64,000 nucleotides of DNA from Acidisarcina sp. (GTDB lineage Bacteria > Acidobacteriota > Terriglobia > Terriglobales > Acidobacteriaceae): the NCBI GenBank assembly GCA_035539175.1, contig DATLIY010000007.1, positions 744,001 to 808,000 of the forward strand, written 5' to 3'. Positions 26,954 to 35,776 of this stretch are shown one piece after another (the stretch's first letter is position 1; each line of letters begins with the position of its first letter). The position numbers and the translations under genes were made by a program. The notes beneath the pieces are model-generated. The model had not been told where the DNA came from, made no database searches, and saw only the letters and a list, made by a program, of their open reading frames with translations.

Positions 26954-27459
26954 TGAAGAAATCGAGCTGTTTCTCCAGCCCGGCGCTGCGCGTTGTTCAG
27001 GTGGTCCTGCTCTCTGTGCTGGTCATCTTTTCCATGGGAGCGTCCAATCCCGGGAGCCGCTTCAACGATCTCGGGCACAGGATGATCTGCAGCTGCGGCT
27101 GCAACCAGGTGCTGCTGGAGTGCAATCACGTTGGCTGCCCGGCCTCCGAAGGCATGCGCAACGAGCTGATGGCCGGCATCGATCGGGGGGATAGCGACAA
27201 CCTCATCCTCCAGTCCTTTGTGCAGAAGTACGGTCCAACCGTGCTGGCCGCACCCAGCTCGCAGGGTTTCAACCGCGTCGCCTGGATCATGCCCTTTGCG
27301 GTGCTGTTGCTCGGCATGTTTGCCACCGTGCTGCTGGTTCGCAAGTGGAAGCTGCGCACCGTCGATATGCCGCACGTGCCTGCCACGCCGGGCTTTGAAC
27401 GCGTGCGCGACCGCATTCGCCACGACACTGACGAGTTCCAAGGAGATTCCCGCCCATGA
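26953..27459 (+). CDS. ccmH: CcmH-type cytochrome c maturation thiol protein
   Basis: Membrane-anchored protein of 168 aa that handles the thiols of apocytochrome c before haem attachment. A signal or anchor segment at residues 10-29 is followed by the cysteine-rich ICSCGCNQVLLECNHVGCP near 43-61, with five cysteines instead of the usual single LRCxxC. A second membrane segment lies near 115-133, giving the CcmH topology. It overlaps ccmF upstream (TAATG) and the next gene downstream (ATGA). The extra cysteines are an acidobacterial-looking variation whose chemistry is unknown. Confidence 0.87.
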   Translation: MKKSSCFSSPALRVVQVVLLSVLVIFSMGASNPGSRFNDLGHRMICSCGCNQVLLECNHVGCPASEGMRNELMAGIDRGDSDNLILQSFVQKYGPTVLAAPSSQGFNRVAWIMPFAVLLLGMFATVLLVRKWKLRTVDMPHVPATPGFERVRDRIRHDTDEFQGDSRP

Positions 27460-27731
27460 GCACCATTGCATGCGGACTTCTGCTCATCGCCCTCTTCGGC
27501 TATGTCTTCTGGCCGGAACGGCATGTGGAGGCACAGGTCCAAAAGAGCCGGCTCGACTTTCTGGAGGAGCGGCGCGACGTAGTCTACGACAACCTGCGAG
27601 ATCTGAACTTTGAGTATCACGCGGGCAAGTACCCGGAAGAGGACTATGCCGCTCAGCGTGCCACCCTGGAAAACGAGGCTGCTGGAATCCTCGCCGAGAT
27701 CGATGCCATCCGGATGGCGCAGCCCCTCTAA
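27456..27731 (+). CDS. CcmI-like short membrane protein of the cytochrome c cluster
   Basis: Protein of 91 aa whose ATG overlaps the ccmH stop (ATGA). One membrane segment at residues 3-19 is followed by a charged helix. This contains FLEERRDVVYDNLRDLNFEYHAGKYPEEDYAAQR, here given in outline at 36-68. The pattern resembles the N-terminal membrane and coiled-coil part of CcmI, which chaperones apocytochrome c, but the TPR domain is missing. It may dock apocytochrome to the CcmF/CcmH pair. The call rests on position and general shape. Confidence 0.65.
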   Translation: MSTIACGLLLIALFGYVFWPERHVEAQVQKSRLDFLEERRDVVYDNLRDLNFEYHAGKYPEEDYAAQRATLENEAAGILAEIDAIRMAQPL

Positions 27732-27807
27732 GGGAAAGGCAGCATCTCAATTTGGCGGTTTTGCCGCGCGATACTAGTCACTCAACCATTTAGAATCAAC
27801 GGAAACC

Positions 27808-29112
27808 ATGAAGCCTCTTCGATCCCTCTTTCCCGCCCTTGCGGTTGCTCTCTTCCTCGCCAGCCCGCTGTCCTCTCTCGCGGCCTCTCTCACCGGAACG
27901 GTGACCAACCAGACGTTGAATAAGCCTGCTGTCGGCGATGACGTCGTCCTGATGCAGCTTCAGGGCGGCATGACAGAGACCAGCCGGACGAAGACCGACG
28001 CCAAGGGTCACTTCACTTTCGAGTTGCCGGACGCTGGCCCGCACCTCATCCGCGTCGAGCATCAGAAGGGCTCCTACTTCAAGCAGGCCCCTCCAGGGAC
28101 GCAGTCTGTGGAGATCGATGTTTTCGACGTCGCCCCCAAGGTCGAGGGCATCTCCACGGAGGCCGATGTCGTGCGCGTGGAGGCCGATAACTCCGGCTTG
28201 AAAATCACGGAGAACTACTTCGTAAAGAACCAGTCTTCCCCCCCCCGCACGCAGTTCAGCGATCACGCCTACGAGATCTATCTGCCGGCGGACGCGAAGA
28301 TTGAGGGCTCGGCGGCGATGGCGCCCAACGGCATGCCGGTTTCCTCCTCTCCCGTGCCTCTCGGAGATAAGGGCCACTATGCCTTTGCCTTTCCGATTCG
28401 GCCCGGCGAGACGCGCTTCCAGCTCAGCTACAGCCTGCCCTATACCGGCAGCTATAAGTTCACAGTCCGGCAGTCGATGGCGGCCGATAATGTCGCGATC
28501 ATGCTCCCCAAGAGCATGAAGTTCACCCCGGCCAATGCCGCTGCCTTCCAACCCGTCAACGACGATGTAACCGCGCAGACTTTCCTCGCAAAAAACGTCG
28601 CTCCCGGGCAGCCGCTTGAATTCACTGTCTCTGGAACGGGTTCGATGCCCCGCGAAGCGCAAGGTGCGGACTCGCAGGCGGGTGGCGGCAGCGCCGACGG
28701 CACCGGAGCATCGATGCCTGCTCCCGGCGCCGCCAGTGGAGATAATCGTCCAGGCGGCGGCCTGGGTGTTCCCGTAGGTGGCGAAGACCCCATCAACAAA
28801 TATCGCTGGTGGATTCTCGGAGGTCTTTCGATGGTCCTGGCGATCGCCGCAGGATTTCTGCTGCGCAGGCCCTCCACTTTGCCGGTGCCGGCTCCTTCGG
28901 CCACATCTGCCCGGGTTACCACTGCTTCAGCCAGCACACCAGCGGGCGCAGCTGCGGCATCCCAGAACTCCACGCTGGCAGCGCTGAAGGACGAATTATT
29001 CGCTCTCGAAACGGAGCGACTGGAAGGACACCTCTCCGACGCGGATTACGCCAAGCTCAAAGGTGCTCTGGAGACGGTCCTGCGCCGCGCTCTGGCTCGC
29101 CAGGGAGACTAA
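27808..29112 (+). CDS. Exported carboxypeptidase-regulatory-like domain protein with membrane anchor
   Basis: Protein of 434 aa with a signal peptide (1-25, ending SLAAS). The first domain (26-115) is a beta-sandwich of the carboxypeptidase-regulatory/Cna-B type, with LTGTVTNQTLNKPAVGDDV and TDAKGHFTFELPDAGPH as typical pieces. A second beta-rich region follows to about 280. A glycine/proline-rich linker precedes a membrane helix near 330-350 and a charged cytoplasmic tail that may form a coiled coil (KDELFALETERLEGHLSD). It lies 76 bases after the CcmI-like gene and before a terminator, so it closes the cytochrome maturation operon. Its role is unknown; a CcmI or apocytochrome chaperone substitute is conceivable. 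Confidence 0.72.
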   Translation: MKPLRSLFPALAVALFLASPLSSLAASLTGTVTNQTLNKPAVGDDVVLMQLQGGMTETSRTKTDAKGHFTFELPDAGPHLIRVEHQKGSYFKQAPPGTQSVEIDVFDVAPKVEGISTEADVVRVEADNSGLKITENYFVKNQSSPPRTQFSDHAYEIYLPADAKIEGSAAMAPNGMPVSSSPVPLGDKGHYAFAFPIRPGETRFQLSYSLPYTGSYKFTVRQSMAADNVAIMLPKSMKFTPANAAAFQPVNDDVTAQTFLAKNVAPGQPLEFTVSGTGSMPREAQGADSQAGGGSADGTGASMPAPGAASGDNRPGGGLGVPVGGEDPINKYRWWILGGLSMVLAIAAGFLLRRPSTLPVPAPSATSARVTTASASTPAGAAAASQNSTLAALKDELFALETERLEGHLSDADYAKLKGALETVLRRALARQGD

Positions 29113-29138
29113 GGCCTGAGTATAGGCAGTTCCATTCT

Positions 29139-29163
29139 GAGGAGCCTTCGGGCTCCTCTTTTT
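29139..29163 (+). terminator. Intrinsic terminator of the ccm operon
   Basis: An 8-bp perfect stem GAGGAGCC/GGCTCCTC with a stable TTCG tetraloop is followed by TTTTT. It lies 26 bases after the last gene of the cluster. Confidence 0.92.
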
Positions 29164-29250
29164 GCAAGGCGAACTTGCCGCCGCATCTTTCCCGGCGCAG
29201 ACTCGTCTAACGTAGCAAGTAAGGAAAGTCAGGGGTAAGACCCGAAGTTT

Positions 29251-30123
29251 ATGAATACACTCAAGACAGTTTTTCTTTTGACGTTGATGACCGTAGTGCT
29301 GGTGCTGGTTGGTGCCCGTTATGGAGGCCGCAACGGCATGATTCTTGCCTTCGCGGTCTCACTGGGTATGAACTTCTTCAGCTACTTCTACTCGGACAAG
29401 CTGGCGCTCGCCATGTATCGCGCACAGCCGGTCACGCGCGAAGAGCTGCCTCGCGTATACCAGGTAGTCGAGCGTATGACGCAGCGCGTCAACCTGCCTA
29501 TGCCGAAGATCTACGTGATCCCGAGCGAATCGCCGAACGCCTTCGCTACCGGACGCAACCCCAACCATGCTGCCGTGGCCGTCACGCATGGCATTCTCAC
29601 CCTGCTCAACGATGATGAGCTGGAGGGCGTTCTGGCCCACGAACTGGGCCATGTGCGCAACCGCGACATTCTCACCAGCTCCATCGTAGCGGCGCTTGCC
29701 GGAGCCATCACCATGCTCTCCAGGATGGGCTACTTCGCCACGCTCTTTGGCGGAGGCGGTGGCCGCGACGACCGCGATCGCGGCGGCGGCATGAGTGCTC
29801 TCCTCATGCTCATCCTGGCGCCCATCGCCGCCACTTTGATCCAACTCGCCGTCTCGCGCTCCCGCGAATATGAGGCCGACGCGACCGGAGCCCACATTAC
29901 CGAGAATCCCTATGCCCTGGCCAGCGCGCTGGAGAAGCTGGATTTGTACTCCAAACGCCTGCCACTGCAGGCATCGCCTTCCAACGCGCATATGTTTATC
30001 GTCGCCCCGCTGCTGAGCGGTGTGAGCTTCGCCAGCCTGTTCTCCACCCATCCGCCAATTCCTCAGCGCATCCATCGGCTGATCGGCAGAGACTCGGTTC
30101 TGGGCGGCCCCGGACCTCAGTAA
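29251..30123 (+). CDS. htpX: HtpX-type membrane zinc metalloprotease
   Basis: Inner-membrane M48 protease of 290 aa that degrades damaged membrane proteins. Two N-terminal membrane segments (5-22 and 28-48) precede the HExxH zinc site at H130-E-L-G-H134 (LAHELGHVRNRD). Two further hydrophobic segments surround a glycine/arginine-rich insert GGGGGRDDRDRGGG near 165-180. The third zinc ligand is E in SREYEADATGA near 210. The organisation is as in bacterial HtpX, with FxxHPP as SLFSTHPPIPQRI near the end. It begins a new unit after the ccm terminator. Confidence 0.93.
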   Translation: MNTLKTVFLLTLMTVVLVLVGARYGGRNGMILAFAVSLGMNFFSYFYSDKLALAMYRAQPVTREELPRVYQVVERMTQRVNLPMPKIYVIPSESPNAFATGRNPNHAAVAVTHGILTLLNDDELEGVLAHELGHVRNRDILTSSIVAALAGAITMLSRMGYFATLFGGGGGRDDRDRGGGMSALLMLILAPIAATLIQLAVSRSREYEADATGAHITENPYALASALEKLDLYSKRLPLQASPSNAHMFIVAPLLSGVSFASLFSTHPPIPQRIHRLIGRDSVLGGPGPQ

Positions 30124-30225
30124 ACCCCATCCCTGATCCTCGTTCCTGAACCCTGTCGCCTCCGTTGCACCGGAACCGGCAGGGTTCAAGTGTTTCTGGC
30201 AAGATCGCAGTACAATCAGCCCTGC

Positions 30226-30723
30226 ATGAAGACTTTGGTTCGTACGCTCATCTCTCTTTGTCTCACTGTCTGGATCGGGGCGGAGCTTTTCTTTCCTGGG
30301 CTGGCCGCCGTCACCTTTACGACACTCTCGCCAGATACCCACACAGCCGGACGCATCGTTGGCACCTGCCTGCGTATCCTGCATTGGGAGGGCCTGGTCG
30401 CCGGGGTGCTGCTGCTGGTTCTCACCGTGGCCGCCAGCCGGCTCGCGATGCTCTCTCGCAGAAGCCTGCGCATCGCGCTGACGCTGCTTGTGGTGATGCT
30501 CTCGCTCACCGCCGTATCGCAGTTCGGCATCATCCCGCGCATGGAGACATATCGCGTGGAAGCGGGCGGCAGCGTGAATGCAGCGGCTCTCGACGATCCC
30601 GCGCGCGTCGCCTTCCAGCACCTGCACAAGACCTCCGAGCATGTTGAGGAAGCCGTTCTCTTCTTAGGCCTGGTACTGGTTGGCGTGCTTGCGGCGGATC
30701 CTACCGCTTGCAAGAAGGCATAG
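30226..30723 (+). CDS. DUF4149-family membrane protein
   Basis: Small integral membrane protein of 165 aa. The start at 30226 is chosen because the first membrane helix begins immediately (TLISLCLTVWIGAELFFPG); a start 36 bases upstream would add polar residues. Four hydrophobic segments are spread over the protein, with a conserved-looking FQHLHKTSEHVEEAVLF loop near 130. This is the DUF4149/TMEM205-like layout. Function is unknown. No operon partner is obvious, as 105 bases separate it from the next gene. Confidence 0.7.
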   Translation: MKTLVRTLISLCLTVWIGAELFFPGLAAVTFTTLSPDTHTAGRIVGTCLRILHWEGLVAGVLLLVLTVAASRLAMLSRRSLRIALTLLVVMLSLTAVSQFGIIPRMETYRVEAGGSVNAAALDDPARVAFQHLHKTSEHVEEAVLFLGLVLVGVLAADPTACKKA

Positions 30724-30828
30724 TCACCCTGCGCAAGCGGACACACTGGATCGGAGAGAGAGTCCCGGCGCCATATCCCTGTATCATGGTGAATGGAACT
30801 AAGCACTTGAACCTCTTCCAGGAAGACC

Positions 30829-31908
30829 ATGAAAACTGGCATCATCGGTCTGCCCCAGGTGGGCAAGACCTCCCTCTTTAAGATCCTCACCCGCGCCAAG
30901 GTCGAGGAGAAGGCATTCTCGCGCGAAGCGCATATCGGCATTGCAACCGTCCCCGACGATCGGCTGGCAAAACTCGCCGAGCTCTACGACCCTAAGCGAA
31001 CGATCTACGCGACGGTCGAGTACGCCGACGTGGCCGCCATCGGCCAAGAGGCCCTCAAGGAGACCGCTCTGCTCGCAAACCTGCGCAGTGTGGATGCATT
31101 GATCCACGTCCTCCGCGCTTTTGAGGATGACTCCATTCCTCACGTCGGCGAGATCGATCCCCTGCGCGACATTAAAAACGTCGAGTTCGATCTGATGGTC
31201 AGCGATCTGACGCAGATCGAGAAGCGCCTGGAGCGACTGGAAAAGGACCTCAAGAAGCAGAAGACCGACGAGCTCATGAAGGAGCAGGCCCTGCTGCTGC
31301 GCGCCAAGGCTGCGTTAGAGGAGGAAAAGCCCCTGCGCGAGCTGGAAATGACCTCCGAAGAGAAGAAGCTCATTCGCGGCTTCACCTTCCTCTCGCAGAA
31401 GCCCATTCTCTACGTGCTGAATATCTCCGAGAGCACCACCCTCGGCGCGGACCTCGATGCCGCCGTCACCAAGTACAAACTGGACGAAGTCGCCTCGCGG
31501 CCCTCGGCTGGCGCCACCGCCATCTGCGGCAAGGTGGAAGCCGAGCTGGCGGAGATGGAAGACGAGGAGGCCGCGGACTTCCTCGAAGGCTATGGATTGA
31601 AGGAAAGCGGCCTGCGCAGGCTCATTCGCAAGTCGTATGAACTGCTGGGCCTCATCAGCTTCTTCACCGTCGGCGAGGACGAGTGCCGTGCCTGGACCGT
31701 GCCCGTAAACTCACGCGCGCAGGAGGCTGCCGGGGCGATTCACTCCGACCTGGAAAAGCACTTTATCCGCGCGGAAACCATCCACTGGGACACGCTGCTG
31801 GCGGAAGGCTCAGAAGCCACGGCACGCTCGCATGGCACGCTGCGCCTTGAAGGAAAGGACTACCTGGTTCAGGATGGCGACGTAATGCACATCCGGCACA
31901 GCGGATAG
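30829..31908 (+). CDS. YchF-type ATPase (Obg family, DUF933/TGS domain)
   Basis: P-loop protein of 359 aa from the Obg/YchF group, which binds the ribosome and is redox regulated in other bacteria. G1 is G7-L-P-Q-V-G-K-T-S15, differing from the usual GLPNVGKST. G3-like VEYADVAAIG lies near 64-73. The G4 position reads NISE (VLNISES near 200), fitting the NxxE motif that favours ATP over GTP in YchF. The coiled-coil insert is near 125-175. The C-terminal TGS-like domain ends LEGKDYLVQDGDVMHIR. It is divergent enough that it may be a YchF paralogue rather than YchF itself. Confidence 0.83.
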   Translation: MKTGIIGLPQVGKTSLFKILTRAKVEEKAFSREAHIGIATVPDDRLAKLAELYDPKRTIYATVEYADVAAIGQEALKETALLANLRSVDALIHVLRAFEDDSIPHVGEIDPLRDIKNVEFDLMVSDLTQIEKRLERLEKDLKKQKTDELMKEQALLLRAKAALEEEKPLRELEMTSEEKKLIRGFTFLSQKPILYVLNISESTTLGADLDAAVTKYKLDEVASRPSAGATAICGKVEAELAEMEDEEAADFLEGYGLKESGLRRLIRKSYELLGLISFFTVGEDECRAWTVPVNSRAQEAAGAIHSDLEKHFIRAETIHWDTLLAEGSEATARSHGTLRLEGKDYLVQDGDVMHIRHSG

Positions 31909-31990
31909 CGTCCGGACCCGGAATGCTGACCCCGAAACCATGTCGCTCAACCCAAGTCACTAACCCCGGTCACTGAAAGTCTCGCGTCTC

Positions 31991-32722
31991 ATGTCCAACT
32001 TTCTGCTCTCTCTCACTCTCGGAGCCTGCGCCGCACTCGCCGATATCTTCGGCGGTGTGGTGCTGGTCCGCGCCAACATGGAGAAGAGCTACCTGCGCTA
32101 TTTTGTTGCACTTGGCGCAGGATTTATGATCGCGGCGGCATTCCTGGAGATGATTCCCGAGAGCTTTCATCTCTCGGAGCGATGGGCCCCGGTGCTGGTG
32201 CTGGGCGGTTACTGCGCCATCCACTTTCTTGAGCACACGATTACGCCGCATTTTCACTTTGGAGAGGAGACCCATCCCGGCGAATTCCTCTCCCAGCGCA
32301 CCAGCTATTCGGTTGCAGGCGGGCTGGCAATCCACGCGCTCTTCGACGGAGTTGCCATCGGCTCCGGCTTCGCGCTCTCGTCCTGGCTGGGCTGGATTCT
32401 TTTCTTTGCTGTCTTCCTGCACAAGGTACCGGAGGGGTTCACCGTGGCGTCTGTCATGCTGGCCAGCGGGCGCAGCCGGCCCATGGCGCTCTACTCCTCC
32501 GTGCTGCTGGCGCTCACTACTATCGCCGGAGTTCTGCTGATCAACTTCTTCCCTGCATGGGTGCGCGCCGGGTTGCCGCTTTCGGCGGGAGTTGCTATCT
32601 ACGTGGCGGCTACAGACCTGGTTCCCGAGGTGAACCGCGAACCTGGTATTCGAATGGCGCTGATCTTCTTCGCGGGTGTAGCTATCTTCTTCCTGCTCCG
32701 CCTGCTAGCCCCCTCCATCTAA
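31991..32722 (+). CDS. ZIP-family divalent metal transporter
   Basis: Inner-membrane transporter of 243 aa, probably for zinc or a related divalent cation. Membrane segments begin at residue 3. The two metal-binding helices are visible as AIHALFDGVAIGSGF near 114-128 and FLHKVPEGFTVAS near 143-155, the HxxxDG and HKxPEG patterns of the ZIP family. A histidine-rich stretch HFLEHTITPHFHFGEETH lies in the cytoplasmic loop near 78-95, as in many ZIP proteins. Length is normal. The direction of metal flow is not determined. Confidence 0.88.
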   Translation: MSNFLLSLTLGACAALADIFGGVVLVRANMEKSYLRYFVALGAGFMIAAAFLEMIPESFHLSERWAPVLVLGGYCAIHFLEHTITPHFHFGEETHPGEFLSQRTSYSVAGGLAIHALFDGVAIGSGFALSSWLGWILFFAVFLHKVPEGFTVASVMLASGRSRPMALYSSVLLALTTIAGVLLINFFPAWVRAGLPLSAGVAIYVAATDLVPEVNREPGIRMALIFFAGVAIFFLLRLLAPSI

Positions 32723-32788
32723 AGTGAAGGGTGGCAATCCGCTTCTATTGAGTTGAGAATACAGTGGATAGAGGAGTACGCCTGGACC

Positions 32789-33217
32789 CTAATTCGCGAT
32801 AAGCAAACTATTCGCAGGGATCGCACAGTGCTGCACTGGCTTCTGGCGGTTCCATCCCAGGGCACTGGCGATCTCCTCCGCAAGCGTCTGGGGATCGAAT
32901 GGTTTGGTCAGCACAGCCACGACGGGGAGCGCCTCCAATTGCCGCCGTTCCGAGGTCAAGGCCTGAGCCGTAAGCAGTAAGACCGGGATATGGGCCGTGA
33001 CCGTATTGCCCTTGAGCATGGCCAGAGTCGCACGCCCATCCGTGTGAGGCATCTTCATATCGAGGAGAATCGCATCGGGCTGCTCTTGCAACGCCCGCTC
33101 CATTCCCTCGCAGGCATCACAGGCCTTGATTACCTCCCATTGCGCAAATAGTTCCATGCAAAGCGCAGCCACTTCCCGTATATCCGCTTCATCGTCGATG
33201 ATTAAAATGCGTCGCAT
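32789..33217 (-). CDS. Single-domain response regulator
   Basis: Receiver-domain protein of 142 aa. Acidic residues DDE are at 8-10, the phospho-Asp is in ILLDMKMPHTDG near 54, the switch Thr is in LLLTAQ near 83, and Lys is in LTKPFDP near 108. No output domain is present; the last 20 residues are a short tail. GAGG lies 6 bases before the ATG. The inverted repeat TTACC-N13-GGTAA (about 33235-33257) sits in its upstream region and could be an operator. No cognate kinase gene is nearby. Confidence 0.87.
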   Translation of the reverse strand: MRRILIIDDEADIREVAALCMELFAQWEVIKACDACEGMERALQEQPDAILLDMKMPHTDGRATLAMLKGNTVTAHIPVLLLTAQALTSERRQLEALPVVAVLTKPFDPQTLAEEIASALGWNRQKPVQHCAIPANSLLIAN

Positions 33218-33452
33218 GCAGAGCCTCGAAATATTACCTTGATTACTATCTGGTAACTTTTACGTGTCCGCCCAGGTAGCAATTACACTCGTCGATATTA
33301 TCTCGCCGGTCTATACAACCTGATGTACGCACGGTAATACTTTTGGGGTATAACGAATTGCTAACTCCCTCCAGCATCGAGAGTTTCCCCACCGATGGTA
33401 TGCTTGCTGGCAATAGAAAACCGATTTATGACAACCATTTAGGAGAATCAGG

Positions 33453-34946
33453 GTGTGGCTACTCGGAATTGACGTCGGCACAGGCGGCACTCGGGCGCTC
33501 ATCGTAGACGAGCGGGGAAAGGTAATCGCCGCTGCGGCCTGCGAGCATGCCCCCTTCCGCTCGCCGCAGCCGGGATGGGCAGAGCAGGACCCGGAGGACT
33601 GGTGGCATGCGGCGCAGGAAGCTATCTCCGGCGCTCTCGCGGCAGCGCGCGTTGCCAGCGGCAACTCCAATCAGCAGATCGACGCCATCGGCCTGACTGG
33701 CCAGATGCACGGTGCCGTGGTGCTGGACAGCGATGGCAAGGTGCTGCGGCCAGCGCTCATCTGGTGTGACCAGCGCACCGAAGCCCAATGCGATTGGCTG
33801 CACCAGCAACTGGGACGCGAACACCTGATTGAGTTGACCTGCAATCCTGCGCTCCCCAACTTTACCCTCACGAAGTTGCTTTGGATCAAGGACCACGAGC
33901 CCCAAGTCTTCGCCTCGATTCGCCACGTCCTCTGCCCCAAGGACTTCGTGCGCTATCGCCTCACCGGAGCCTTTGCCATGGATGTGCAGGAAGCTTCCGG
34001 CACCCTGCTGCTCGACGTTGCCAACAGGAAGTGGTCTTCCACTGTGGCCAGGGCTGCCGGCATCCCGGAGGCGTGGCTGCCACAGCTCTTCGAGTCCACG
34101 GAGGTATGCGCCCATGTAACCCCGGAAGCCGCTTCGACGCTCGGGCTGGCTCAAGGAACGCCAGTGGTCGCCGGCGCAGGGGACCAGGGGGCAGGCGCTG
34201 TCGGCATGGGCATTCTGATGCCGGGCTCGGTTTCGGCAACCATCGGCACCTCGGGCGTGGTCTTCGCCGCAACGGATCGTCCCGTGCGCGATCCCCGGGG
34301 TCGGCTGCACACCTTCTGCCATGCTGTTCCCGGGCGCTGGCACGTCATGGGAGTGACGCAATCCGCAGGGCTGTCGTTGCGTTGGTTTCGCGATACCTTT
34401 GCGTCGGACACGGATTACGACACACTCACGGCGATGGCTGCCACGGTTGCCGCGGGCAGCAACGGCCTGCTGTGGGCACCCTATCTGCTGGGCGAGCGAA
34501 CCCCGCATCTGGACTCACAGGCAACCGCGGCTTTCATCGGCGTTACCGCCAGTCACACGCTGGCACATTTTGCACGAGCTGTGCTCGAGGGCGTCGCCTA
34601 CTCGCTGCGTGACAGCTTCACGCTCTTTGCGGACCTGGGCATTCCGGTAAAGGGAGTGCGGCTTGGAGGGGGCGGAGCGCGCAGTCCGCTCTGGCGCAGT
34701 ATCCAGGCCAGCGTCTACAACCACGCCGCAGAGATCCTTGCTGCCGAGGAGGGCGGAGCCTTCGGAGCGGCGCTGCTCGCTGGTGTCGGGATTGGGGTCT
34801 GGCCAACGGCAGATGCTGCCTGCACCACCACTCTGCAGGTAGCAGAGCGCGTCGAGCCCGATGCTGATGCCGTCCGTGCTTACGACGCAGGCTATCGGAT
34901 CTACCAGCGACTGTATCCGGCACTGCGCAGCCTGCGCGATAGTTAG
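33453..34946 (+). CDS. xylB: Xylulokinase
   Basis: FGGY-family kinase of 497 aa that phosphorylates D-xylulose at the start of the pentose phosphate route. The N-terminal phosphate-1 motif LGIDVGTGGTRALIVD is at 4-19, and the xylulokinase-specific GLTGQMHGAVVLD follows near 75-87. LIWCDQRTEAQ lies near 103. The FGGY signature region appears as GVAYSLRDSF near 385 and the adenosine motif as GVRLGGGGARSPLW near 404. GTG start with AGGAGAAT 4 bases upstream. It stands alone; no xylose isomerase gene is adjacent. A strong hairpin terminator follows. Confidence 0.92.
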   Translation: MWLLGIDVGTGGTRALIVDERGKVIAAAACEHAPFRSPQPGWAEQDPEDWWHAAQEAISGALAAARVASGNSNQQIDAIGLTGQMHGAVVLDSDGKVLRPALIWCDQRTEAQCDWLHQQLGREHLIELTCNPALPNFTLTKLLWIKDHEPQVFASIRHVLCPKDFVRYRLTGAFAMDVQEASGTLLLDVANRKWSSTVARAAGIPEAWLPQLFESTEVCAHVTPEAASTLGLAQGTPVVAGAGDQGAGAVGMGILMPGSVSATIGTSGVVFAATDRPVRDPRGRLHTFCHAVPGRWHVMGVTQSAGLSLRWFRDTFASDTDYDTLTAMAATVAAGSNGLLWAPYLLGERTPHLDSQATAAFIGVTASHTLAHFARAVLEGVAYSLRDSFTLFADLGIPVKGVRLGGGGARSPLWRSIQASVYNHAAEILAAEEGGAFGAALLAGVGIGVWPTADAACTTTLQVAERVEPDADAVRAYDAGYRIYQRLYPALRSLRDS

Positions 34947-34998
34947 ACCGCACAGCATCCGCGCAACAGCACCGCGCAACACACCCTTTAGAACAGCA

Positions 34999-35042
34999 AG
35001 GGCGCGGCCTTCCTTTCTTTGGAAAGAAAAGCCGCGCCCTCT
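34999..35042. terminator. Long bidirectional hairpin terminator after xylB
   Basis: The outer arms AGGGCGCGGC and GCCGCGCCCT (10 bp, perfect) enclose an inner TTTCTTT/AAAGAAA stem, giving one long bipartite hairpin. It lies between xylB and a convergent lipoprotein gene, so it can end both transcripts. Confidence 0.8.
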
Positions 35043-35081
35043 TGGATTAGCCCCTCACAGCCGCCGAGGTTTGTGCCGGCC

Positions 35082-35651
35082 CTACTCCGGTACCTGCCAG
35101 CCAGCCATGGTCTGGGAGAGCCTCGCCTTGCCCTGGCCCTCTCCCTTCACTGCCTTGCCCAGCTCCGGGAACACGCTCTGGATGCTTTCCGCCTTTGCCC
35201 ACATTGGCACGTCCATCAGGGTGTAGTGGTACTCCACCTGCGTCTCAGGAAAGCCGTTTACCTTGACCGGCTCGGTCGAGCTGTCGATGCTTGTCAGCAC
35301 CCGATGGCCATAGCAGAAGCGGGCGGTTGCACGGGCCCCCGCAACGCTCAGCGTGTAGCGATTCACATGCAGTTCCTTGTCATCGGATTTCTCCAGCATT
35401 CCCGCAGCCGTCAAAGCATCCAATTGCTTCGCGGTCACCGGCCCGTCCGTGGTTCCACCCTTGGAACTCACTTCGTAAGGAAAGCGCAGCCCACCCGGAA
35501 ACAGGCAGTCGTCGTGGCTCGCATAGTAAGTGTTGAGTGCTGCAGTAAAGTTTTCCTTGGTGGCAGCCGTCTTGGACTGGCATCCTGCCGCAAGCAGCAG
35601 CAATACGCAGGCAGCCGCGCCTGTTCCAAGTCTCCGCATGTTTCGTCCCAT
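35082..35651 (-). CDS. Uncharacterised lipoprotein
   Basis: Lipoprotein precursor of 189 aa. The ATG at 35651 is preferred: GAGGAA is 6 bases upstream, and residues 1-23 then form a compact lipoprotein signal with LLLAAGC as lipobox (Cys near 24). ATG at 35669 is also possible. The mature part is soluble, with no known domain; it contains ENFTAALNTYYASHDDCLFPG and a later FCYGHR. Two cysteines beyond the lipobox could form a disulphide. It reads in the same direction as the RbsD-like gene, 125 bases downstream of it. Confidence 0.7.
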   Translation of the reverse strand: MGRNMRRLGTGAAACVLLLLAAGCQSKTAATKENFTAALNTYYASHDDCLFPGGLRFPYEVSSKGGTTDGPVTAKQLDALTAAGMLEKSDDKELHVNRYTLSVAGARATARFCYGHRVLTSIDSSTEPVKVNGFPETQVEYHYTLMDVPMWAKAESIQSVFPELGKAVKGEGQGKARLSQTMAGWQVPE

Positions 35652-35776
35652 GGTTGTTCCTCGTACCATCTCCTGCTCCTCTTTCCAACGCTGCGGCATG
35701 GCGTGTATCGCGCTCCGAGCGAATCCTCATGCTGCCATGCTGGGCGCACCGATGCAAGGGCAGGTCCAGTTGCGGC

